A stretch of 64,000 bases of DNA from Mycolicibacterium sp. P1-5. GTDB lineage: Bacteria > Actinomycetota > Actinomycetes > Mycobacteriales > Mycobacteriaceae. A program made the position numbers and the translations under genes. Below, piece by piece: positions 47,772-61,319 of this stretch. The notes under the pieces were generated by a model. That model was not told where the DNA came from. It did not search any database and worked only from the letters and a program-made list of their open reading frames with translations. Within the stretch, counting starts at the first letter, position 1, and every line of letters begins with the position of its first letter. The stretch lies in assembly GCF_008329565.1 (NCBI RefSeq), contig NZ_NPKT01000006.1, positions 62,001-126,000 of the forward strand, given 5' to 3'.

Positions 47772-50424
47772 GCACGGCCGAGCAGAACCGCCTCGATGAG
47801 GTCAAAGCCGGAGTGACGCCCTGGCGACGCTGGGGGACGTACCTCAGCGAGCGCGCCTGGGGCTCCGTGCGGGAGGACTACAGCGCCGACGGCGATGCCT
47901 GGGCTTACTTTCCGTTCGACCATGCCCGCAGCCGGGCGTACCGGTGGAGCGACGACGGCCTGGCCGGCTGGTGCGATGACGAGCAGACCATTTGCCTGAG
48001 CGTCGCCCTGTGGAACGGGCGTGACCGCATCATCAAGGAACGGCCTTACGGGGTGGCCAACGAGGAGGGCAACCACGGCGAGGACGTCAAAGAGTACTGG
48101 TTCTACACCGATAACCTGCCGTCGCACGCCTACGCGTCCATGGTCTACAAGTACCCGCACGCCGCCTTCCCCTACAACGATCTACTGCGTACCAATCAGC
48201 AGCGCGGCGCGGATGACGACGAGTACGAACTGTTCGAGGCGTTGCGCGAACAATGGCTGCAGCAACGCTATTTCGATGTCGAGGTGGCTTACGCCAAGGA
48301 CGGTCCGGAGGACGTCTACTGCCGGATCACGGTGACCAACCACGGGCCGGACGTCGCGCCGATCCACGTGCTGCCGCAGCTGTGGTACCGCAACACCTGG
48401 TCCTGGGACCCGGACCAAGCTCGGCCGCGCATCACCGCCTGCGGTGACGGCTCGGCGCGCACCTACCACCCCAAGCTCGGGCAGCGATGGTTCACGGTCA
48501 CCACCTCCGGCGAGGAAACTCCTCGACTGGTGTTCTGCGAGAACGAGACCAACAATCGCCTGTTGTTTTCCTCGACCAACGCCTCGGCGACCAGCAAGGA
48601 CGGCATCAACGACTACGTCGTCAACGAGATCGCCGACGCCGTCGACGCGACTGAAGGCAGCAAGGTTGCCGCAATCGTCTCGGCCATCCTGCAACCCGGC
48701 GAAACATACACCGTCACTGTGCATTTCGCGTCCACTGATACCACGTTGCCGACCGGGCATGCCGATGCCGTGCTGGCAGACCGTAAGCGTGAAGCCGACG
48801 AGTTCTATCACGCTGTGGCAGCACCGGATCTGAGCGACGACGAACGGCTCGTCCAGCGTCAGGCCTTCGCCGGCCTGTTGTGGTGCAAACAGTTCTACAA
48901 CTACGCGGTGCGGCGCTGGCTCAAGGGCGATCCGGGACAACCGGCACCGCCGCGGGAACGCTGGAGCGCGCGCAACCACGACTGGCAACACTTCGCCATC
49001 CATGATGTCATCCTGATGCCCGACGCATGGGAGTACCCGTGGTTTGCCGCCTGGGACTTGGCCTTTCACGGCGTGGCCATGGCACTCATCGATCCCGAGT
49101 TCGCGAAGAAGCAAGTCCTCGTGCTGAACAATGCCACCGCACAACACCCGCATGGTCAGATTCCGGCCTACGAGTGGAAGTTCGGCGACACCAATCCCCC
49201 GGTGCACGCCTGGGCCGCGTGGCAGGTCTACCAGATCGACCAATTGCGCAGCGGCGTCGGGGACTTCGATTTCCTGGCCAGCGCGTACCGGTCGGCCACC
49301 CTGAATACAATGTGGTGGCTCAACCAGAAGGACGACAGCAACCGCGGTGTGTTCGGAGGCGGGTTCCTCGGCATGGACAACATCGGTGTGTTCGACCGCG
49401 ACGAGCCGCTGCCCACCGGCGGTCAGCTCGCTCAGGTCGACGGCACCGCATGGATGGCGGCACTGATCTTCCACCTCCTCGAGATGGCGATCGAACTGTC
49501 GCACACGGATCCGTGCTACACCGACATGTTCAGTAGGTGGGTGTGGGACGCGTGGCTGGTCGCCAACGCCCTGGAAAAGGGTACCTACCAGGTCAGCTTC
49601 TGGAACGACGACACAAACTTCTATCATGACGTCATCGAGATGCCCGACGGGACAAGCAGATCGCTGGAGGTGTTCTCCATTCAGGCGATTGTTCCGCTGT
49701 TCGCGGCGATCGCCATTCCGACCAGTGCGACCGAGGTGACGGCGATCCTGCGGAACTGCATCGGGTCGTTGGCTCAGACCTACGGTCACAGCGACGACGA
49801 TGTGAAGCTGGTCATGACAGGCGGCGACGGCACGCACCTGATGATCGGGGTCATCCACCGAGATCGGCTCACCCACATCTTGCGGCGAGTCTTGGATCCC
49901 GAACAGTTCATGTCTCGCAACGGGATCCGGTCACTGTCGCGCTACCACCGCGACAATCCGTACACCTACCACACCGACGGCGCGGATTACGTCGTGGACT
50001 ATCAGCCGGCTGAATCACGCAGCCGGATGTTCGGCGGGAACTCCAACTGGCGTGGTCCCGTGTGGTTGCCCACCAATTTCCTTCTCGTGCAAGCGCTGAA
50101 CTCCTACGCGCGGTTCCTCGGCGAGACGTACCGCGTTCCCGACCCGGCGGGGTCAGCCGACGAGGTGACGCTGCACGTGGTGGCCGACCGGTTGGCCCGT
50201 CAACTCACCGGTCTGCTGGTCCGCGACGAGAACGGCCGGCGAGCGGTGTTCGGCGACATCGAGTACTTCCAGACCGACCCGCACTGGCGCGACCTGGTCC
50301 CGTTCCACGAGTACTTCGACGGGGACACCGGCCGAGGGCTGGGCGCCAGCCACCAGACCGGCTGGACCGCGACAGTCGCTGTGCTGCTTCAGTTCCGGGG
50401 CAAGCTGCACTTTCGTCGCGCGAG

Positions 50425-50428
<4 letters not shown>
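47768..50428 (+). CDS. MGH1-like (GH63-type) glycoside hydrolase
   Basis: This 886-aa protein has an N-terminal beta-sandwich region and an (alpha/alpha)6-barrel of the GH63/mannosyl-oligosaccharide-glucosidase-like group. In the barrel [12 protein letters not shown] holds the probable general-acid Asp and [14 protein letters not shown] the probable base Glu. [11 protein letters not shown] and [14 protein letters not shown] are typical of the family. The N-terminus has [21 protein letters not shown]. There is no signal peptide, so it acts on a cytoplasmic glucoside or oligosaccharide. GTG 47768 overlaps the zwf stop (GTGA). Coupling to gnd-zwf suggests it feeds glucose into the pentose phosphate route. 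The substrate is not known. Confidence 0.88.
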
Positions 50429-54180
<3,752 letters not shown>

Positions 54181-54388
54181 AAACGTTCCTTCCATGACGG
54201 AAGGCGTCCTTGACTCTGCCGAGCGTGGCGGACACCGTAGCTGGCCGGATCCGTTGCAACGCCTCTCGACGATGAAAAGTCTACGTCGTTATGCAATGGA
54301 CTTCCGGAGGCCCAAACTCGTGCGGTCGAACCCACCTCAACACACCAGGTAGTCGGCCCGAGAAGGCTCCTCGGGGACGAGCAAGCCT

Positions 54389-54394
54389 TAGGCT
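54389..54394 (+). promoter_or_regulatory. -10 box of PAC2 gene (leaderless)
   Basis: TAGGCT ends 6 nt before the GTG at 54401, so transcription would start on the initiation codon. Confidence 0.55.
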
Positions 54395-54400
54395 GAGGTT

Positions 54401-55291
54401 GTGACAGCCTCGAACTTCATCGGCGCGAAAGGCCCGGATCTGCCCGAACTGCAGAAAACGATCATCGTCGCGGCTTTCGAGGGCTGGAACGACGCCGGTG
54501 ACGCTGCCAGTGACGCGCTCGAGCACCTGGACGCCATCTGGGAGGCCGACACGATCATCGAGATCGACGACGAGGCGTATTACGACTACCAGGTGAATCG
54601 CCCGGTGATCCGGCAGGTCGACGGGGTGACCCGCGAACTGGTGTGGCCTTCGATGCAGATCTCACACTGCCGGCCGCCGGGATCGGACCGTGACATCGTG
54701 CTGATGCACGGCGTCGAACCGAATATGCGGTGGCGCACGTTCTGCGCCGAGTTGCTGGCGATCGCCGACAAGCTGAACGTGGACACCGTCGTGATCCTCG
54801 GGGCACTGTTGGCCGACACGCCGCACACCCGGCCGGTTCCGGTGTCCGGGGCGGCCTACTCCCCCGAATCGGCGAAATTCTTCGGCCTCGAGGAAACTCG
54901 CTACGAGGGGCCGACCGGTATCGCCGGCGTGTTCCAGGACGCCTGTGTGGCGGCGGGCATCCCGGCGGTGACGTTCTGGGCCGCAGTTCCGCATTACGTG
55001 TCGCAGCCACCGAATCCGAAAGCCACCGTCGCACTGCTGCGCCGCGTCGAGGACGTGCTGGACATCGAAGTGCCGCTGGCCGATCTTCCGGCCCAGGCCG
55101 AGGAGTGGGAGCAGGCGGTCACGGAGATGACCGCCGACGATGAGGAGATCGCCGAGTACGTGGCCTCCCTCGAGCAGCGCGGCGACGCCGAGGTCGACAT
55201 GAACGAGGCTTTGTCGAAGGTCGACGGCGACGCGCTGGCCGCCGAGTTCGAGCGGTATCTGCGCCGGCGGGGTCCGGGCTTCCGCGGTTAA
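54401..55291 (+). CDS. PAC2-family protein
   Basis: This 296-aa protein belongs to the PAC2 (proteasome assembly chaperone-like) superfamily, with TIIVAAFEGWNDAGDAASDALEHL at the N-terminus, MHGVEPNMRWRTFCAE and VVILGALLADTPHTRPVPVSG in the core, and a helical C-terminal tail (about 215-296). It matches Rv2125, which lies beside metH in M. tuberculosis. Actinobacterial members are trimeric and of uncertain function; a proteasome link is suggested by the family only. Confidence 0.9.
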   Translation: MTASNFIGAKGPDLPELQKTIIVAAFEGWNDAGDAASDALEHLDAIWEADTIIEIDDEAYYDYQVNRPVIRQVDGVTRELVWPSMQISHCRPPGSDRDIVLMHGVEPNMRWRTFCAELLAIADKLNVDTVVILGALLADTPHTRPVPVSGAAYSPESAKFFGLEETRYEGPTGIAGVFQDACVAAGIPAVTFWAAVPHYVSQPPNPKATVALLRRVEDVLDIEVPLADLPAQAEEWEQAVTEMTADDEEIAEYVASLEQRGDAEVDMNEALSKVDGDALAAEFERYLRRRGPGFRG

Positions 55292-55397
55292 CCAGCACCA
55301 ATTTCACCGTCGACGGGTGGTCCTGCCGACCAGTTGGTAGGGCTGCGCTACCGTTTGCAATGGATACTGCCGAGTAACAAGAATCGAGGTTGGACTC

Positions 55398-56573
55398 GTG
55401 AAACTGGCACTCAGTGACGAGGACGTGAAGTTCCGCGACGAGTTGCGTGAGTTCTTCACCACCCAGGTTCCCGCCGAGATCCGTGAACGGGCCCGCACGG
55501 ACAGCCTGCGGGCCCCGGACGACATGGTCGACACCCAGCGGATCCTGAACAAGGCCGGTCTGGGCGTGCCGAACTGGCCGGTCGAATGGGGCGGCAAGGA
55601 CTGGACCCCGCTGCAGCGCCAGATCTGGGCCGACGAGATGCGCATGGCCTGCGTCCCCGAGCCGCTGGCCTTCAACGCCAGCATGGTCGGGCCGGTGATC
55701 GCCCACTTCGGCTCGCAGGAGATCAAGGAGCGCTTCCTGCCACCTACCGCGAACCTCGACATCTGGTGGTGCCAAGGCTTTTCCGAGCCCGAGGCCGGCT
55801 CCGACCTCGCCTCGCTGCGCACCGTCGCCGTGCGCGACGGCGACGACTACGTCATCAACGGCCAGAAGACCTGGACGACGCTCGGCCAGTACGCCGACTG
55901 GATCTTCGTGTTGGCCCGCACCAATCCGGAGGCACCGAAGAAGCAGGCCGGCATCTCCTTCATCCTCGTCGAGATGAACACACCGGGCATCACGCTGCGG
56001 CCGATCAAGCTGATCGACGGCAGCTACGAGGTCAACGAGGTGTTCTTCGAAGACGTCCGGGTGCCCGCCAACCAGCTCGTCGGCGAGGAGAACCAGGGCT
56101 GGACCTACGCGAAGTTCCTGCTGTCCAACGAGCGCACCGGCATCGCGCGGATCGGCACCACCAAGCTGTGGCTGGCCGATGTCAAGGAGCATGCGGCCGA
56201 AACCCGCGTCGGCGGCGGCAGCCTGCTCGAGGACCCGCTGTTCGCAGCGAAGGTTGCCGAGATCGAAAACGAACTGCTGGCACTGGAACTCACGCAGCTG
56301 CGGGTCAGCGGCGACGAGGGCACCGGCAAGCCGAACCCGGCGTCGTCAATTCTCAAACTGCGGGGCAGCCAACTGCAGCAGGCGGTCACCGAGTTGGCTG
56401 TGGAGGTGGCCGGGCCGGATGCACTGCCCTTCGACGGCGGCGCCGACATCGAATCTCCGCTCTGGGCGCAGCACGCGGCGCCCAAGTACCTGAACTACCG
56501 CAAGACCTCGATTTACGGCGGAAGCAACGAGGTCCAGCGCACCATCATCTCCTCGACGATCCTGGGACTGTGA
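55398..56573 (+). CDS. Acyl-CoA dehydrogenase, large-chain partner
   Basis: This 391-aa flavoenzyme has the ACAD fold: an N-terminal helical domain (EDVKFRDELREFFTTQVP), central beta domain WWCQGFSEPEAGSDLASLRT and INGQKTWTTLGQYADW that pack on FAD, and a C-terminal helical domain ending with YRKTSIYGGSNEVQRTIIS. GAGG is upstream of the GTG. A second, more divergent ACAD follows 24 bp later. Such pairs in actinobacteria form alpha2beta2 FadE enzymes acting on steroid or CoA-ring intermediates. The substrate is not evident. Confidence 0.92.
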   Translation: MKLALSDEDVKFRDELREFFTTQVPAEIRERARTDSLRAPDDMVDTQRILNKAGLGVPNWPVEWGGKDWTPLQRQIWADEMRMACVPEPLAFNASMVGPVIAHFGSQEIKERFLPPTANLDIWWCQGFSEPEAGSDLASLRTVAVRDGDDYVINGQKTWTTLGQYADWIFVLARTNPEAPKKQAGISFILVEMNTPGITLRPIKLIDGSYEVNEVFFEDVRVPANQLVGEENQGWTYAKFLLSNERTGIARIGTTKLWLADVKEHAAETRVGGGSLLEDPLFAAKVAEIENELLALELTQLRVSGDEGTGKPNPASSILKLRGSQLQQAVTELAVEVAGPDALPFDGGADIESPLWAQHAAPKYLNYRKTSIYGGSNEVQRTIISSTILGL

Positions 56574-56597
56574 CATTAAATCCGGAGAGGGCCGGCC

Positions 56598-57701
56598 ATG
56601 AACTTTGACCTGACCGACGAACAAGAGCTCCTGCGCGATACCGCTCGCGAGGTGTTCTCCCGCACCTACGACATCGAGACCCGCAACAAGACAGTCGACT
56701 CCGAGTTGGGCTGGAGCCGCGACGTGTGGCGCCAGTTGGCCGAGATCGGCATCCTCGGGCTGGGTTTCGAGCCCGAAGAATCCGGCCAGATCGAGATCGT
56801 GGTGGTGATGACCGAGCTGGGTCGCCGCCTGGCGCCCGAGCCCGTCGCGGCCGCCGCACTGATTCCGGGTGGCCTGATTGCCGAACTCGGCAGCGACGAA
56901 CAGCGCGCTCAGCTCGACGACGTCGCCGCCGGTGAACGACTTCTGGCACTGGCACACACGGAGAAAGGTCTGCGCGGCCTGGACGAATTGTCTACTCGTG
57001 CAACCAAAGACGGCGACTCGTGGACGATCACCGGCCGCAAGAACCCGGTGCTGGCCGGTGACAGCGCCGATACTCTCGTCGTCACCGCGGGCCTGCCCGA
57101 CGGTGGCGTGGGCGTCTTCCTCGTCGACGCCGAAGCGACCACCCGGCGCGGCTACCGAACGTTCGACGGGCAACGGGGCGCCGAGATCGACTTTGCCGAC
57201 ACCCCGGCACACCCGCTCGGCGACGGCGGCGATGCCAGCGAGCAGATCCATGCAACGCTGATCCGCTACTCCTCGGCGCTGTGCGCCGAAGCTGTTGGCG
57301 CCATGGATGAATCGCTGCGGCTGACCACGGAGTACCTGAACGCCCGCAAGCAGTTCGGCGTACCGCTCAAGACGTTCCAGACGCTCACTCAGCGCGCGGC
57401 CGACATGTACGTGTCGCTGGAGCTGGCCCGCAGCATGAACTACTACGCGGCGATGTGCATCACCGACGGCCGGCTCGATCCCGCGGTAGCGGCTCGGGCC
57501 AAGCTGCAGATCGGGCGGTCGGGCAAGCACATCTCCCAGGAGTCGATCCAGATGCACGGCGGTATCGGTGTCACCGCGGAGTACCCGGTGGCGCACTACG
57601 CCGCGCGACTCACCGCGATCGACCAGACCTTGGGCTCGGCCACCGATCAGCTGCGGTTCCTGAGTTCGCAGGTCGGCGACTACGGCGTCGTCGCACTCTA
57701 G
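56598..57701 (+). CDS. Acyl-CoA dehydrogenase, small-chain partner
   Basis: This 367-aa protein has the ACAD domains (FDLTDEQELLRDTAREVFS, ELGRRLAPEPVAAAA, MHGGIGVTAEYPVAHY) but a degenerate FAD-loop region in the middle domain, where EPEAGSD-type motifs are replaced by ALAHTEKGLRG. That is the pattern seen in the second chain of heteromeric FadE pairs. GGAGAGG precedes the ATG. It ends 3 bp before the convergent mshC stop. Alone it might be inactive. Function probably depends on the upstream partner. Confidence 0.9.
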   Translation: MNFDLTDEQELLRDTAREVFSRTYDIETRNKTVDSELGWSRDVWRQLAEIGILGLGFEPEESGQIEIVVVMTELGRRLAPEPVAAAALIPGGLIAELGSDEQRAQLDDVAAGERLLALAHTEKGLRGLDELSTRATKDGDSWTITGRKNPVLAGDSADTLVVTAGLPDGGVGVFLVDAEATTRRGYRTFDGQRGAEIDFADTPAHPLGDGGDASEQIHATLIRYSSALCAEAVGAMDESLRLTTEYLNARKQFGVPLKTFQTLTQRAADMYVSLELARSMNYYAAMCITDGRLDPAVAARAKLQIGRSGKHISQESIQMHGGIGVTAEYPVAHYAARLTAIDQTLGSATDQLRFLSSQVGDYGVVAL

Positions 57702-57704
57702 GAC

Positions 57705-58943
57705 TTAGAGCGGCACACCCAGCAGCGCGTCGACCGCGGCCGCGACCGCTCTGGGTGCGGCCGCGTCGTGGCCGCCGTACTCCAGTGCGTCGGTAACCCA
57801 ACCATCAACGGCGGCAAGCGCTTTGGGGGTGTCCAGGTCGTCGGCCAGATATTGGCGCAACCGGCCGATCACATCGGACGCGTCCGGACCGGCGGACAGT
57901 GCGGCGGCGCTCCGCCACCGGTGCAGCCGGGTGTTGGCCTCGTCGAGCACGACGTCGCTCCACGACCGGTCGCTCCGATAGTGCCCGGCGAACAGTCCCA
58001 GCCGGATGGCGGCCGGATCCACTCCCTGTTCACGCAGCCGGGACACCAGCACCAGGTTGCCGCGGCTCTTGGACATCTTGTGCCCGTCCCAGCCGATCAT
58101 CCCCGCGTGGACGTAGTGCCGCGCGAATCTGCGCTCCCCGACTACGGATTCGGCGTGCGCGGCGGAGAATTCGTGATGCGGAAAGATCAGGTCGCTGCCA
58201 CCGCCCTGGACGTCGAAGCCAAAACCGATGCGGTTCAACGCAATCGCCGCACACTCGACGTGCCAACCGGGGCGGCCCGCACCGAACGGGGCGGGCCAAC
58301 TGGGCTCGTCGGGGCGGGCAGCCCGCCACAGCAGCGCATCCAGCGGATCCGCCTTACCCGGGCGATCCGGATCGCCGCCGCGCTCGGCGAACAGCCTCGT
58401 CATCGTCTCGTGGTCATAGCCCGACTCGTAGCCGAATTGGGTGGTGGCATCGGCGCGGTAATAGATATCGGGATACTCGGCATCGTCGACCACATACGCC
58501 GCCCCGGACGCCAGCATCTTCTCGACCAGCTCGACGACCTCGCCGGTGGTGTCGGTGGCCGCGACGTAATCGTGCGGCGGCAGTACCCGCAGTGCGGCCA
58601 TGTCCTCGCGGAACAACTGGATTTCCCTGGCCCCCAGTTCGCGCCAGTCGATGCCGTCGCGGTTGGCCCGCTCGAACAGCGGGTCGTCGACGTCAGTGAT
58701 GTTCTGCACGTAGTGCACCTGATGTCCGCCGTCCAGCCAGACCCGGTAGACGAGATCGAACGCCAGGTAGGTGGCGGCGTGCCCGAGGTGCGTTGCGTCG
58801 TAAGGCGTGATGCCGCAGACGTACATCGTCGCGGTCTCCCCCGGCGACGTCGGGCGCAGGAGTCGGTCGGCGCTGTCGTACAGCCGCAGGGCTGGCCCGC
58901 GGCCGGGTAACTGCGGGATGTCGACGGCCGACCAGGATTGCAT
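57705..58943 (-). CDS. mshC: Cysteine-1D-myo-inosityl 2-amino-2-deoxy-alpha-D-glucopyranoside ligase
   Basis: MshC (412 aa) ligates cysteine to GlcN-Ins in mycothiol synthesis. It is a class I aminoacyl-tRNA synthetase-like enzyme related to Cys[22 protein letters not shown] contains zinc-binding Cys43 and the HIGH equivalent HLGH (52-55). KMSKSRG is the second signature, and further zinc ligands are in [10 protein letters not shown] and [12 protein letters not shown]. It is shorter than CysRS, lacking the anticodon domain. ATG 58943 is supported by a -10 box 7 nt upstream. The open frame to 59327 overlaps cysQ and is a shadow. Confidence 0.95.
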   Translation of the reverse strand: MQSWSAVDIPQLPGRGPALRLYDSADRLLRPTSPGETATMYVCGITPYDATHLGHAATYLAFDLVYRVWLDGGHQVHYVQNITDVDDPLFERANRDGIDWRELGAREIQLFREDMAALRVLPPHDYVAATDTTGEVVELVEKMLASGAAYVVDDAEYPDIYYRADATTQFGYESGYDHETMTRLFAERGGDPDRPGKADPLDALLWRAARPDEPSWPAPFGAGRPGWHVECAAIALNRIGFGFDVQGGGSDLIFPHHEFSAAHAESVVGERRFARHYVHAGMIGWDGHKMSKSRGNLVLVSRLREQGVDPAAIRLGLFAGHYRSDRSWSDVVLDEANTRLHRWRSAAALSAGPDASDVIGRLRQYLADDLDTPKALAAVDGWVTDALEYGGHDAAAPRAVAAAVDALLGVPL

Positions 58944-58950
58944 GGCCTCG

Positions 58951-58956
58951 ACTCTA
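58951..58956 (-). promoter_or_regulatory. -10 box of mshC (leaderless)
   Basis: Minus-strand TAGAGT ends 7 nt before the mshC ATG. Confidence 0.5.
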
Positions 58957-59035
58957 AGGGTTTCGCTGTTCACGGGGCTCTCAGGTGGTGGGGCATTCTT
59001 GCGATACAGAGCAATCTGACGACCCGTTCCATTCC

Positions 59036-59797
59036 TCAGCTGGCCAGCCACATGGCATCGAGCAGGAGATCGGCCACCTCGGACCGACACATCAACAGAT
59101 CGGGCAGGTACGGATCGGGCTGGTTGTAGCGCAGCGGCGACCCGTCGATTCGGGTGGCGTGCAGACCGGCGGCCTGCACCACCCCCGCCGGGGCAGCCGA
59201 GTCCCACTCCCACTGGCCGCCGGCGTGGATGTAGGCGTCGGCGTCGCCGCGCACCACCGCCATTGCCTTGGCGCCGGCCGACCCGATCCGGAGGAACTCG
59301 ATGTCGAGCCGATCCCGCAGCCGCCACAGCACCGCGGGCGGCCGGTTGGAGCTGGCCGTGATGCGGATGGGTCCGGGTGGCGCCGGCGGCGGCGCGGTCA
59401 CGGTGTCCGAGCGATACACCTCACCGATCGCAGGCAGCGCGACGGCGGCGTCGGTGATGCTGCCGTCCGGTCCACCGGTCCGCTGCCATAGCGCCACGTG
59501 CACCGCCCAATCGGGCCGTCGCGGCATCGAGAACTCGCGGGTGCCGTCCAGCGGATCGATGATCCACACCCGGTCGGCCTGCAGCCGCTTCAGGTCGTCG
59601 TAGGCCTCTTCAGAAAGCACGGCGTCATTGGGCCGCTCCGCGCGTAGCCGACGCAGGATCAGGGCGTTGGCCCGCGCGTCGCCGGCGTCGCCCAGGGCGG
59701 GCGGGAAGTCGAAACCGACCTCTTCACGCACCGACAGCAGGAGCCGGCCCGCCTCCTCGGCGAGAGAGGCGGCCAGCGCAGCGTCGGTCATGGTCAT
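59036..59797 (-). CDS. cysQ: 3'-phosphoadenosine 5'-phosphate/inositol monophosphatase-family phosphatase
   Basis: This 253-aa Mg-dependent phosphatase has the family signatures LSEEAYDD (metal Glu), [14 protein letters not shown] (metal Asp pair) and [15 protein letters not shown]. It corresponds to Rv2131c, CysQ, which dephosphorylates PAP and also inositol phosphates or fructose bisphosphate. It lies next to mshC, fitting sulfur and mycothiol metabolism. ATG 59797 has TAATACT-like sequence 6-7 nt upstream, another leaderless-type start. Confidence 0.93.
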   Translation of the reverse strand: MTMTDAALAASLAEEAGRLLLSVREEVGFDFPPALGDAGDARANALILRRLRAERPNDAVLSEEAYDDLKRLQADRVWIIDPLDGTREFSMPRRPDWAVHVALWQRTGGPDGSITDAAVALPAIGEVYRSDTVTAPPPAPPGPIRITASSNRPPAVLWRLRDRLDIEFLRIGSAGAKAMAVVRGDADAYIHAGGQWEWDSAAPAGVVQAAGLHATRIDGSPLRYNQPDPYLPDLLMCRSEVADLLLDAMWLAS

Positions 59798-59815
59798 CAG
59801 GTCAGTATTACCTTC

Positions 59816-60634
59816 TCAGAAGGCCGGCCACGGAATCGGCCGGTGCCGGTCGGGGCCTGGCATGACCGGCTCGGCCAGCAGCGTCCGGACCCGCCGCCGC
59901 AACGCCGCGACCTCGGCGGGGGTGATGTGTTCGCGCAGCTGGTCAGCGAGCGGGCCGGCCAGTTGCTCACCGAGGTCGGCGACCGCTTCGAGTGTCTCGT
60001 CGTCGATCGGCTTGCCCGCCCAGCCCCACAGCACGGTGCGCAGCTTGTCCTGGACGTGCAGCGACACCCCGTGATCGACGCCGTACACCCGACCGTCGAC
60101 CGCAGCCAGAATGTGGCCGCCCTTGCGGTCGGCGTTGTTCACGATTACGTCGAAGACCGCCATCCGCCGCAGCCGGGCGTCGTCGGCGTGCACCAGAGTC
60201 ACATCATTTCCGGCGTAGTCGTAGGCGCGCAGCACCGAAAGATAGCCCGGCGGAATGGATCCCGGTGGGCAGATGTCGACGAGGTCGGGCCCTTCGGGTT
60301 CGGTGTCGTCGCTGTCGCGGGGTTGGTCGACCCACAGTTGCAGCATCCCGGGGCCGGCCGGACCGTCGCGAATGATGGTGTACGGCACGATGTTCCAGTC
60401 CAGTGCCGTCGAGATCAGATACGAGCCCACTTCCCGGCCGGCCAGGGTTCCGTCGGGGAAATCCCACAGCGGTTGCTCGCCGGCGACCGGCTTGTAGACG
60501 CAGTGCACAGTGTGGTCTGACCAGGCAGCTTCACACAGGAAGGTGGCGTTACTCGCCGAGCGGATCCGCCCGACGATGGTCAGCTCACCGCAGCGCAGCG
60601 CTTCGCGGGCCGAGGCGTCGTCGGCGCCGGTCAC
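59816..60634 (-). CDS. SCO1664-family protein with PI3/4-kinase-like fold
   Basis: This 272-aa conserved actinobacterial protein resembles the phosphatidylinositol 3/4-kinase-like superfamily. An N-terminal nucleotide-binding lobe has CVYKPVAGEQPLWDFPDG, where Lys could bind phosphate. The C-terminal lobe has the catalytic-type loop FDVIVNNADRKGGHIL and the metal-binding-type GVDHGVSL. The activity is untested as far as I know. Its GTG overlaps the DUF3090 stop (GTGA), so the two are translated together, as with Rv2133c-Rv2134c. It lies 19 bp upstream of cysQ. Confidence 0.87.
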   Translation of the reverse strand: MTGADDASAREALRCGELTIVGRIRSASNATFLCEAAWSDHTVHCVYKPVAGEQPLWDFPDGTLAGREVGSYLISTALDWNIVPYTIIRDGPAGPGMLQLWVDQPRDSDDTEPEGPDLVDICPPGSIPPGYLSVLRAYDYAGNDVTLVHADDARLRRMAVFDVIVNNADRKGGHILAAVDGRVYGVDHGVSLHVQDKLRTVLWGWAGKPIDDETLEAVADLGEQLAGPLADQLREHITPAEVAALRRRVRTLLAEPVMPGPDRHRPIPWPAF

Positions 60635-61215
60635 GAGTCGGGATCGTCGTTGGCCTCGCCGAATGCGCCACGCCGATATCCGTTGGTGCGCACGCAGATG
60701 TGCCCCTCGGGGTCGAGCGGCTCATCACAGAGCGGGCACGGCGGACGTCCGGCCGAGATGACCCGGGTCGATCGGGAGGCGAACTGCCGAGCCGACTCGG
60801 GCGTCAGGAAAACCCGCACTGCATCAGGACCCTCCTCGGCGTCGTCGAGTACCACCGACGCGTCGAATTCGGTATCCGAGACGGCGAGCAGTTCGACGAC
60901 GACGGTCTGCGCTTCGGAGTCCCACCCGAGCCCCATCGTGCCGACGCGGAACTCGGCATCCACCGGAGTGATCAGCGGGCTGAGATCATCGACGTCGGTC
61001 TCTGGAGGCAGCGGCGTGCCGAACCGGCGGTTGATCTCGACGAGCAGCGCCGCGATGCGTTCGGCCAACACCGCGACCTGTTGTTTTTCGAGGATCACCG
61101 AGATGACCCGGCTGTCGTGAACGGCCTGCAGATAGAAGGTCCGGTTTCCGGGTTGACCAACGGTCCCGGCGACGAATCGGTCGGGTGTGCGGAAGACGTG
61201 AATTGCGCGGGCCAT
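60631..61215 (-). CDS. DUF3090 protein
   Basis: This 194-aa protein is the actinobacterial DUF3090 family: MARAIHVFRTPDRFVAGTVG at the N-terminus, VSVILEKQQVAVLAERI in the centre, and a C-terminal CPLCDEPLDPEGHICVRTNGY that looks like a small zinc site (CxxC plus HxC). It fits Rv2134c and is coupled to the SCO1664-type gene. ATG 61215 is chosen because similarity begins there. The frame open to 61572 is antisense-shadow sequence. Function unknown. Confidence 0.9.
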   Translation of the reverse strand: MARAIHVFRTPDRFVAGTVGQPGNRTFYLQAVHDSRVISVILEKQQVAVLAERIAALLVEINRRFGTPLPPETDVDDLSPLITPVDAEFRVGTMGLGWDSEAQTVVVELLAVSDTEFDASVVLDDAEEGPDAVRVFLTPESARQFASRSTRVISAGRPPCPLCDEPLDPEGHICVRTNGYRRGAFGEANDDPDS

Positions 61216-61319
61216 GTTATTTCCAAAATACCGGCTTAAGCAGCCGAGCTGTAATTGGACGCCGTCGAGTCGACGATGCCGCCGAGGAACGAGGCGGAGG
61301 AGAAGCGAGACGATCGGGC

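Noticed and set aside
48182..49876. 564-codon minus-strand frame
   Set aside because: Antisense to the glycosidase; composition is that of a shadow frame.
54196..54400. Cobalamin or SAM riboswitch upstream of metH
   Set aside because: No B12-box-like or recognisable SAM aptamer core could be found by eye; a covariance-model search would be decisive.
55285..55292. GGTTAACC palindrome near the acyl-CoA dehydrogenase pair as a KstR site
   Set aside because: It overlaps the PAC2 stop codon and does not fit TNNAACNNGTTNNA.
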